A stretch of DNA of 64,000 bases from JAJECS01 sp965262745 (GTDB taxonomy: Bacteria; Chloroflexota; UBA11872). Under the pieces are notes generated by a model. The model had not been told where the DNA came from. It saw only the letters and a program-made list of their open reading frames with translations, and ran no database searches. Of the stretch, positions 8,967 through 16,319 are shown piece after piece. Made by a program: the position numbers and the translations under genes. Location of the stretch: positions 3,038,001-3,102,000 of the forward strand of contig OZ253558.1 of NCBI GenBank assembly GCA_965262745.1. Reading direction: 5' to 3'. Position 1 is the first letter of the stretch. Each line of letters begins with the position of its first letter.

Positions 8967-10649
8967 CTACGCCAGTCCCGAAATCGTACCGTCCGGCGCC
9001 ACGTCCATACCCACCGCAAACGGTCGCCGCGGCAGGCCGGGCATCGTCAGGATCTCACCCGTCAGCGGCACCACGAAGCCCGCTCCCGCCGCCAGCCGCA
9101 CGTCGCGTACCGTGATGCGGAAGCCCCGCGGACGCCCCAGCAGCGCGGCGTTGTCCGAGAGCGAGTACTGCGTCTTCGCCATGCAGACCGGGAACCCGCG
9201 CGCCACGCCGTGGTCCAGTCGCCGCAGCCGTCGTTCCACGCCAGCCGCGTAGTCGACACCGTCCGCCCCGTAGACCTCGCGCGAAATCACGTCGATCTTC
9301 TCCGTCAGCGTCGCCTCCGGCTCGTACAACGGCGCGAACCCGTCGCCTCCGGCTGCCAGCGTGTCCAGCACTTTCAGCGCCAGCTCCTCGGCGCCGGCGC
9401 CGCCTTCGGAAAATCCGTTTGAGACTGCGGCCGGCGCCCCCATGGCCTCGGCAGACGCCATCACCGCGTCCACCTCCGCGTCCGTATCGGTGGGAAAGCG
9501 GTTGACGGCCACCACCAGCGGCACGCCGAATTTGCGGATGTTGGCCGCGTGCGCCTCCAGATTTGGCAGGCCCGCGCGCAGCGCCTCCAGGTTTTCGGCC
9601 TTGAGGTCGCGGCGCCCAACGCCGCCGTGCATTTTCAGCGCGCGCACCGTGGCCACCAGCACCGCCGCCTTCGGGCGCAGCCCGCCCGCCGGGCACTTGA
9701 TGTTGAAGAACTTCTCCGCCCCCAGGTCCGCGCCAAACCCGGCTTCGGTCACCACCAGGTCCGCCAGCTTTAGTGCCAGCCGGGTCGCGATCAGCGTGTT
9801 GCACCCGTGGGCAATGTTTCCGAACGGCCCACCATGGATCAGTGCGGGACCGCCCTCCAGGTTCTGCACCAGGTTGGGCTGCACCGCGTCGCGCATGAGC
9901 ACGGCCATGGCGCCCTGCGCCTCCAGCTCGGCGGCCGTCACGTAGGCGCCGCGCCCGCGGTCGGCCACGGCGATGCGGCTACAGCGGTCTTTCAGATCCT
10001 CCAGGTCGCGCGCCAGGCACAGAATGGCCATCACTTCGGACGCCGGTGTGATGTCGAACCCCGACTCCCGCGGCACGCCGCGCGTGCGCCCGCCCAGGCC
10101 CACCACGATGTCGTGCAGCGCGCGGTCGTTCATATCCATCACTCGCCGCCACAGGACGCGCCGCGCGTCGATATCGAGTGCGTTGCCCTGGTGCAGGTGG
10201 TTGTCCAGCATGGCCGCCAGCAGGTTGTGGGCCGCGCTCACCGCCGCGAAATCGCCCGTGAAATGCAGGTTGATGTCCTCCATCGGCACCACCTGCGCAT
10301 AGCCGCCGCCCGCCGCGCCGCCCTTCACGCCGAACACCGGACCCAGCGAGGGCTCGCGCGTGGCACTGATCGCCCGGCGGCCCAGGCGCTGCAGCGCCTG
10401 CGTCAGCCCGATCGTCGTCGTGGTCTTGCCTTCCCCCGCCGGCGTTGGCGTGATGGCGGTCACCAGAACCAGGTCGCCGTCCGGCGCGTCTTGCCGTGCC
10501 GCCATCGCCGCCGGCGTGATCTTCGCCTTCGTGCGTCCAAAAGGCTCGAACTCATCGCCTGCCAGGCCCACCTGCGCCGCCACGTCCTCAATTGGGCGCA
10601 GCCTCGCGGCCTGGGCAATCTCGATGTCGGATGGCTGTGAAGGGCTCAT
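8967..10649 (-). CDS. fhs: formate-tetrahydrofolate ligase
   Basis: 560 residues, the normal length of bacterial Fhs. Start ATG 10649 (MSPSQPSDIEIAQ) is chosen over the longer open frame because it gives the standard N-terminus and has GGGAGAG just upstream. The ATP-binding loop TPTPAGEGKTTTTIGL is at residues 68-82; other family blocks are GGAAGGGYAQVVPMEDINLHFTGD, NDRALHDIVVGLGG-like, HGGPFGNIAHGCNT and VVAVNRFPTDTDAE. It makes 10-formyl-THF from formate, THF and ATP for purines, initiator tRNA and one-carbon metabolism in the cytoplasm. It is divergent from the MDR dehydrogenase at 10776, with a 13-bp inverted repeat between them. Confidence 0.97.
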   Translation of the reverse strand: MSPSQPSDIEIAQAARLRPIEDVAAQVGLAGDEFEPFGRTKAKITPAAMAARQDAPDGDLVLVTAITPTPAGEGKTTTTIGLTQALQRLGRRAISATREPSLGPVFGVKGGAAGGGYAQVVPMEDINLHFTGDFAAVSAAHNLLAAMLDNHLHQGNALDIDARRVLWRRVMDMNDRALHDIVVGLGGRTRGVPRESGFDITPASEVMAILCLARDLEDLKDRCSRIAVADRGRGAYVTAAELEAQGAMAVLMRDAVQPNLVQNLEGGPALIHGGPFGNIAHGCNTLIATRLALKLADLVVTEAGFGADLGAEKFFNIKCPAGGLRPKAAVLVATVRALKMHGGVGRRDLKAENLEALRAGLPNLEAHAANIRKFGVPLVVAVNRFPTDTDAEVDAVMASAEAMGAPAAVSNGFSEGGAGAEELALKVLDTLAAGGDGFAPLYEPEATLTEKIDVISREVYGADGVDYAAGVERRLRRLDHGVARGFPVCMAKTQYSLSDNAALLGRPRGFRITVRDVRLAAGAGFVVPLTGEILTMPGLPRRPFAVGMDVAPDGTISGLA

Positions 10650-10703
10650 GCGCTCTCCCGCGCTGGCAGCAACGCGACATGCTCGATCTGGTGCTCCATT
10701 AAA

Positions 10704-10749
10704 CCGCACGTCTCGCCCGTCCCCGCGCGGTATGGTGCGAGACGTGCGG
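10704..10749. promoter_or_regulatory. perfect 13-bp inverted repeat in the fhs / MDR divergent region
   Basis: Arms 10704-10716 (CCGCACGTCTCGC) and 10737-10749 (GCGAGACGTGCGG) match exactly with a 20-base spacer. It lies between the divergent starts at 10649 and 10776. It is not followed by a T-run on either strand, so an intrinsic terminator is unlikely. It may be an operator for the divergent pair or an RNA hairpin in the leader of the dehydrogenase transcript. The regulator is unknown. Confidence 0.55.
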
Positions 10750-10775
10750 CTGACGCAGGCGAGCGGGGACCGAGG

Positions 10776-11792
10776 ATGAAGGCGGCCTATCTTGAGGGAA
10801 TCGCCGACATTCGAGTTCGCGAGTGCGCCATCCCTGAGCCAGCGGCCCACGAAGCGCTGATTCGCGTTCGGTCCGTCGGCATCTGCGCGTCGGATATCCA
10901 CTACTTCGAGCACGGGCGCATCGGGCGCTTCGTGGTGGAGCAGCCGTTGATCCTGGGGCACGAGCCCTCGGGAGAGGTCGTCGCCGTCGGCGCGGGCGTC
11001 GGGCACCTTGCGCCAGGCGACCGCGTGTCGATCGAGCCCGGCGTTCCCTGTCTCGCGTGCGGGCACTGCCAGGCCGGCCGCTACAACCTCTGCCCCGACG
11101 TGGTGTTCATGGCCACGCCGCCGGTGCACGGCGCCTTCGCCGAATACGTGGCGCACCCGGCCGCGCGCTGCTTCAAGATTCCCGACGGCATGAGCTACGA
11201 CGCCGCGGCCCTCATCGAGCCGCTCTCGGTCGGGATCTACGCGGTGGAGCGCGGCCGCGCGGTCCTGGGTGATCGGGCGGCGGTCTTGGGTGCCGGACCC
11301 ATCGGGCTCATGACCTTGCTGAGCCTCAAGTGCCAGGGAATCGACGCCGTCACCGTCATCGACGTCGTTGACTTTCGTCTCCAGAAAGCCCGAGAGATTG
11401 GCGCCGCGCACACGGTTAACGCTCGCGAGGTCGATGTCACCGCCGAGCTGGCCGACAGCTTTGACGTGGTCTTCGAGACGGCAGGCGCTCCGGCCACGGT
11501 GGTGCAGACCATTCGCCTGGCGGCCCGCGGCGGCCGCGTCGTCCTCGTGGGTCTCAGCCCCGACGACACCGCGCCCATCGACACCAACCAGATGATTGAC
11601 AAGGGACTCGACGTCATGGGCGTGTTCCGCTATGCCCACACCTGGCCGAAAGCCATCGAGCTCGTGGCCTCGGGGCGGGTGGACCTCGAGCCGCTCGTCT
11701 CGGCCCACTACGCGCTTGAGGATGTCCAGGAAGCCGTGGATTTCGCGCGGGAGCGCAAGGATGCGTGCATCAAAGTCATGGTCGAGCCCTGA
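10776..11792 (+). CDS. zinc-dependent MDR dehydrogenase, sorbitol/xylitol dehydrogenase-like
   Basis: 338 residues from ATG 10776 with CCGAGG just upstream. N-terminal GroES-like domain: catalytic zinc residues Cys37 (GICASDIHYFEHG) and His62-Glu63 (LGHEPSGEV); structural zinc cysteines 92, 95, 98 and 106 (PCLACGHCQAGRYNLC). The sorbitol-dehydrogenase-type ALIEPLSVG glutamate follows. The nucleotide site is AVLGAGPIGLMTLL with the acidic end of the next strand in VIDVVD, favouring NAD. The family oxidises polyols such as sorbitol, xylitol or L-iditol. Its stop TGA overlaps the ATG of the downstream SDR by one base (TGATG), so the two are translationally coupled and probably act in one polyol/sugar route. 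Confidence 0.9.
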   Translation: MKAAYLEGIADIRVRECAIPEPAAHEALIRVRSVGICASDIHYFEHGRIGRFVVEQPLILGHEPSGEVVAVGAGVGHLAPGDRVSIEPGVPCLACGHCQAGRYNLCPDVVFMATPPVHGAFAEYVAHPAARCFKIPDGMSYDAAALIEPLSVGIYAVERGRAVLGDRAAVLGAGPIGLMTLLSLKCQGIDAVTVIDVVDFRLQKAREIGAAHTVNAREVDVTAELADSFDVVFETAGAPATVVQTIRLAARGGRVVLVGLSPDDTAPIDTNQMIDKGLDVMGVFRYAHTWPKAIELVASGRVDLEPLVSAHYALEDVQEAVDFARERKDACIKVMVEP

Positions 11793-12562
11793 TGGGCGTC
11801 CTCGACCGTTTCCGACTTGACGGCCGTACAGCCCTGGTGACCGGCGGCGGCACTGGAATTGGCCGGGGCCTCGCCCGCGCGCTGGCCGAGGCCGGCGCCG
11901 ATGTCGCCGTGTGCGGACGCACGCCGGCCACCCTGGAGCGCACCGCTGCCGACATCGAGTCGCTCGGCGTGCGCGCCAAGACGATTACCGCCGACGTGAC
12001 ATGCGCTGCCGAGGTGCGCACCGCCGTTCAGACCGTCGTCGATGATTGGGGCGGCCTTGACATCGCGGTCAACAACGCTGGCATCACCACCTGGGTTGAC
12101 GCCGTGGAGATGTCGGAGGCCGACTGGGACTCTGTGATGGATACCAACCTCAAGGGCGTGTTTCTGTGCTCGCAGGAGGCGGCGCGGGTGATGATTCCGC
12201 GGCGGCGGGGCGCCATCGTCAACGTGGCCTCGATTTCGGCGCAGATAATCAACCGCCCGCAGCGGCAAGCGCACTACAGCGCTTCCAAGGCCGGCGTCGT
12301 CCATCTCACGCGAGCGCTGGCAGCCGAGTGGGCGGAGCACGGCGTGCGGGTCAACGCGGTGAGCCCGGGCTACACCCGGACCGAGATGGTCGACGCGCCG
12401 CACATGCACCCCGCCCGGCCGATCTGGACCCGGGATACGCCCATGGGCCGCATGGCGGAGATCGAGGAGATCCAGGGAGCCGTCGTCTTTCTGGCCAGCG
12501 ACGCCGCGGCCTTCGTGACCGGCCACGACCTGGTCGTCGACGGCGGCGTCACCGCCTGGTGA
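11792..12562 (+). CDS. short-chain dehydrogenase/reductase
   Basis: 256 residues, classic SDR length. Start ATG 11792 overlaps the stop of the MDR gene. Cofactor motif TGGGTGIGRGLA near residues 15-26, NNAG in the core, serine in NVASIS, and YSASK as the catalytic Tyr-x-x-x-Lys; the C-terminal SPGYTRTEM and VVDGG ends are typical. It reduces or oxidises a sugar, polyol or related alcohol with NAD(P)H. Coupling with the polyol dehydrogenase suggests the two catalyse consecutive or alternative oxidations. Specific substrate not recognisable. Confidence 0.92.
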   Translation: MGVLDRFRLDGRTALVTGGGTGIGRGLARALAEAGADVAVCGRTPATLERTAADIESLGVRAKTITADVTCAAEVRTAVQTVVDDWGGLDIAVNNAGITTWVDAVEMSEADWDSVMDTNLKGVFLCSQEAARVMIPRRRGAIVNVASISAQIINRPQRQAHYSASKAGVVHLTRALAAEWAEHGVRVNAVSPGYTRTEMVDAPHMHPARPIWTRDTPMGRMAEIEEIQGAVVFLASDAAAFVTGHDLVVDGGVTAW

Positions 12563-12682
12563 CCGGGTCGCCCGCCGCTGTGGTCGGTACACCTTGCCGG
12601 ACAGCGTGCGCAAGCGCCCGGCACATGGCACCATATTTCCCACTGTTGCCGTTTCCATGCGGTCGGGCAGCCTAAGGTCACG

Positions 12683-15600
12683 ATGGGCGTCGTTAACGTT
12701 TTTCTTGGCGGGTCTGGCAAGTACATCGCCGAGGAGCTCAAGGGACAGCGGGCGCACTATGAACTCCCGCTGCCCGACGTCATCGCCTGCGACCTGAGCC
12801 GCGAGGCCACCCACACCGGCGTGTTCGCGCTTGGGCACGACCTGCTCGCGCCTCACGAGCAATTCGCGGCAACCACGATGGACAAGACGGTCCCCGCCTG
12901 GGCGAAGCTTGACGCTGGCGAGGGGTTGGCGCCGGAACTCCCGCAACCCGGGCCCGGCACGCGGCCGGAAGCTGCGGTCATGCGCCAGATCGCCGAGGAG
13001 ATGAGCGACATCCCGCCCCCCGCCGAAGGTCTCTGGGGATTGCGCGCGGCGGGCCTGCTCGCGTTCGCCACGTTCATGAGTCCGGGAGAGCGGGGGGGTG
13101 AGGTTGAGGCGGCCCAGCGGTTCAAGCAGCGCCTAAACGACGCGCTGCTCGAGGCTGGGAAAGCCGGCAGCCACGTCACCGTCAACATCGTCGCCTCGAC
13201 TGCGGGTGGCACGGGCGCCGGGATGTTCCTGCCGCTCGCGTGGCATATCCGCGACTTACCAGGAGCGGAGAGACTCGAGATCAATCTGGTGCTTATCGCG
13301 TCGAGCGCCTTTGACAACGAGCCTCTAGACCAAGGGGTGAATCAGCTTGAGATGCGCAGCAAGGGGCGCACCGGCACGTTCGCCATCATCCGCGAGTTGG
13401 AGGCGTTGGAGCGCGCGGACTCACAGACGAGCTTCCCCGACCGGCGGTTCCTGATTTCGACTGGCGCTAATCTGGACGGAAGCCTCAGATACCGTCTGGG
13501 ATCGCGTCCCTTTCATCGCGTGTATTGGATGGGCCGACGCGGGATGGATGGCACGGCGAACAAGGTTGACGTCTACCGCGAGACCGATCTCCTGGTTCGC
13601 ATTCTCAGCAACACCGCCGCCGCCGACGATCTGGATGGGGCCTCGGGAACGTTTGCGCAGCGGCTGCTGCCGTCCGTGGTCACCGTTGACTACCCGCGCC
13701 TGGCCCGGGCGCGCAAGCTGAGCAGCGCCCTGGCCGAGGCCGCGATCCAAGGGCTCATTGAAGGGGACGACCACCCAATCTCCGGCCGGCGGCTCTTCGA
13801 GTACCCGGGCGACGATCCGATGGGTTTCGGCAAGTTCTCGCAGGACAACGAGAATCGAGCCTTCGCCGTGGCCACCCGCGGTGACGCGAACACCACGCCT
13901 GGGGATCTCGACAATCTCGTGAAGCCCTACACCGACGTGCGCCCCCACCTCCTGGACTTCGTCGGAATACCAGTCGGCACGGCTCGGGCGCGCGCGGGCT
14001 ATGTATCCGCCGACGATGATTGGGGGGCCTACTGCGTGTCGATCTCCGATGACCTCAAGGGGCGCTGGACGGGGCACGAGCGACACATCGACCAGCGGAC
14101 CCGCGAGCGAATCGATGAAGAATTGAGCCAGTTCAGAAAGCTCGTGGTTCGCCTAGCCCACGAATACCTGCGTCCCGATGCCGCGCGCGGCCCGTACCCG
14201 CTAAAGGCGCTGCGGACGCAGGTCCTCGACCTCAAGACCGACCTGGACATCGTCAGAACCTTCTTCGGACACAAGAGTGGCTTTCGGGGGCGGCTTCCCG
14301 AAGGCGCGGCCAGTCAACCGAAATACGACTCGATCGGTGGGATTCGCCAACGCATCACCGCCGCGGAGAACGCCATGCGGAATCCGGAAGAGCCGCACCG
14401 GCCCGGCGGACTCACGCTGGTCCACTGGCTGCTCGTGCTGTTGGCGGCCGTGGGGGCGGGAGCCATTACATGGGTCGTTGGCAACAGGCTCCCAGCCCTG
14501 CTCCCGCTGTGGGGTGTGGTCGCCGTCGTGGCTGCGGTGACGGCGGTTCTGGCGTACGCGGCGATGCGAAGCCGGGCCAGCATCCCGCTGCCCGAGCTCC
14601 GCCGGCGTGAAGAGCGGCGCCTCTTCACGCTCTATGAAGACCGGGTGTTCGCTCACACGGCGCAGAGGCTGTGGCGGGACGTCAACGAGAGCTTCATCCC
14701 AGGCGCGGACGACGCGCTGGACGCCCTGCAGAGCAGAGCCGAGGAACTCAACGTGGTCTACAACGAGCTGCTGCTGAATGCCCGGGCGCGAGCCAGCGAG
14801 GTGTTCTCACAGCCCTTGCACTCGGTGGGGCAGGTCGGAACCGATCTGGCCAAGCCCGACGTTAAAGCGTTTGTCGATCCGCTCAAGGCCAGCGTGGCGC
14901 TCAGTCCCTTCGCCGCGGCCGACCGTCGCTTGCACGACCTTCAACTCAAGATCGGGGCGGAGGACGGCGACCCAACGGCCAGCGGCTCCGTACGTCAAAT
15001 GGCCGACGCCATTCGAGAGCAAAAGCAAGCCGCAGGTGAACAGCTTGGCGCGGCGACGCCCGCGGGCCTGGACCTCACGAGCATTGACGCGGCCATCGAC
15101 GCCGCCGCGACCACGGCGCTGGCGCAGCACCTGCCGCGTACGTTCGAGGACGCGCTGCGACAAGAAGCCGGCGACGGCAGACTGACGGCGCTCGACCAGC
15201 ATCTCGCTGCCCTGGTCCACAAGACGCCCGGTGGCGTGCCCTTGCCGGGGCCGGACCGCCGCCGCAGCGCGGTGGATTGCGCAAGCCCGTACCCGACCGT
15301 GAAACGTCTGTACGTCCCCTCGGTCGAAGTGCAAGCACTCGTCGTGCAGAGCATGCAAGGCGAAGGCGGCACGCTCGCGGCGTCGGTCCGCAATGAGTTC
15401 AAGGATTACATGGGGCCCGGCCAGTTGCCGCTGGTCGTTCCCGAGTTGGGGGCGTCGATCGCCCTGCTCTCCCTTTGGGTTCCCGACGGTGACGCCTTCG
15501 CTTGGTCGCCCACGAGCATCATGGCGACGCCCGAAGGCCAACGAGCGCATGACGCGTACTACGGCTTGGCGCTGGAGGCGAAGGCGCAGGGTTTCATCGG

Positions 15601-16288
15601 ACAGAAGGAGCGGAACTTTCACATCCTGCCGGAGCTATCCGCCGCCGCCGAGATCGAGGTCAATCAAGGGACGGCTAAGGCCTTGCGGGCGTGTGTCGTC
15701 GCACGCCTCTTGGGCAGCCATCCCAAAGTCAGCGGCCCAACGCTGATCGAGTTGTTCTATCTGCTGCGGGCCGACGACACCATTCGGCAGCGGCCCGGCG
15801 GGGACCCGATCAAGCCTCGGGAATTGTGGGAGGTCCGCTGTGAGGGCCAGGCGGTTCCCCTGATCGAGCAGCCCGCGCTGGCCGGAGCGGTTGGAGAAGC
15901 ATCGGAGTTTGGCGGCGGGCGTCGCATCGTGAACGCGTTCGACGCCTTCCACGAGTTCATGTTGTACGACGGCGCTCCGGCGGGTGCCATGGCCGCGGAT
16001 CTAGGCAAGTTCGTAGAGCCGGGTGCTGGAACCGTGCAGTGGGCCCAATGGGCCGAGGTCGACAAGGCCATGCTGGCCAGCGTGCAGCGGGCGCTCGTCA
16101 CCCGCTGGTGGCGGGTCGAGAGCCGGGAGACGGCGGACAGCGAGTATCAGGCTATGCGGCGATTGCTTGACCAGGATATTGCGGCGATGGACCAAGCGGA
16201 GGCGGCCGAGGACTGGAACCGGGCTGTCGACTATGTGCTTGGCCGGGGCAGCGAGAAGCGGCGGGCGCTTGCGGCCGCCGCTTCGTAG
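12683..16288 (+). CDS. giant membrane-anchored tubulin/FtsZ-like protein (Tubulin_2 type)
   Basis: 1201 residues from ATG 12683 with AAGG at 12674-12677. The N-terminus VVNVFLGGSGKYIAEEL resembles the first nucleotide loop of FtsZ/tubulin, and VNIVASTAGGTGAGMFLPL (residues ~168-184) carries GGTGAGM, the tubulin signature loop. Conserved Asn/Asp-rich stretch LIASSAFDN follows, as in large Tubulin_2-type proteins. Two transmembrane helices lie near 577-600 and 604-626. The C-terminal ~570 residues are a large mostly helical region I do not recognise. It is followed 31 bases later by a vWA protein. Tubulin-superfamily proteins of this kind have been linked by genome context to vWA proteins and membrane remodelling. 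GTP binding and polymerisation here are inference; size and membrane hairpin are unusual. Confidence 0.78.
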   Translation: MGVVNVFLGGSGKYIAEELKGQRAHYELPLPDVIACDLSREATHTGVFALGHDLLAPHEQFAATTMDKTVPAWAKLDAGEGLAPELPQPGPGTRPEAAVMRQIAEEMSDIPPPAEGLWGLRAAGLLAFATFMSPGERGGEVEAAQRFKQRLNDALLEAGKAGSHVTVNIVASTAGGTGAGMFLPLAWHIRDLPGAERLEINLVLIASSAFDNEPLDQGVNQLEMRSKGRTGTFAIIRELEALERADSQTSFPDRRFLISTGANLDGSLRYRLGSRPFHRVYWMGRRGMDGTANKVDVYRETDLLVRILSNTAAADDLDGASGTFAQRLLPSVVTVDYPRLARARKLSSALAEAAIQGLIEGDDHPISGRRLFEYPGDDPMGFGKFSQDNENRAFAVATRGDANTTPGDLDNLVKPYTDVRPHLLDFVGIPVGTARARAGYVSADDDWGAYCVSISDDLKGRWTGHERHIDQRTRERIDEELSQFRKLVVRLAHEYLRPDAARGPYPLKALRTQVLDLKTDLDIVRTFFGHKSGFRGRLPEGAASQPKYDSIGGIRQRITAAENAMRNPEEPHRPGGLTLVHWLLVLLAAVGAGAITWVVGNRLPALLPLWGVVAVVAAVTAVLAYAAMRSRASIPLPELRRREERRLFTLYEDRVFAHTAQRLWRDVNESFIPGADDALDALQSRAEELNVVYNELLLNARARASEVFSQPLHSVGQVGTDLAKPDVKAFVDPLKASVALSPFAAADRRLHDLQLKIGAEDGDPTASGSVRQMADAIREQKQAAGEQLGAATPAGLDLTSIDAAIDAAATTALAQHLPRTFEDALRQEAGDGRLTALDQHLAALVHKTPGGVPLPGPDRRRSAVDCASPYPTVKRLYVPSVEVQALVVQSMQGEGGTLAASVRNEFKDYMGPGQLPLVVPELGASIALLSLWVPDGDAFAWSPTSIMATPEGQRAHDAYYGLALEAKAQGFIGQKERNFHILPELSAAAEIEVNQGTAKALRACVVARLLGSHPKVSGPTLIELFYLLRADDTIRQRPGGDPIKPRELWEVRCEGQAVPLIEQPALAGAVGEASEFGGGRRIVNAFDAFHEFMLYDGAPAGAMAADLGKFVEPGAGTVQWAQWAEVDKAMLASVQRALVTRWWRVESRETADSEYQAMRRLLDQDIAAMDQAEAAEDWNRAVDYVLGRGSEKRRALAAAAS

Positions 16289-16319
16289 CGAAGCGCGGTC
16301 CCGGCCGCGCGCCGTCGCC

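Noticed and set aside
10650..11708. Antisense extension of fhs, an open frame of ~350 more codons
   Set aside because: It is the shadow of the MDR dehydrogenase; the real fhs start has a ribosome site and gives normal length.
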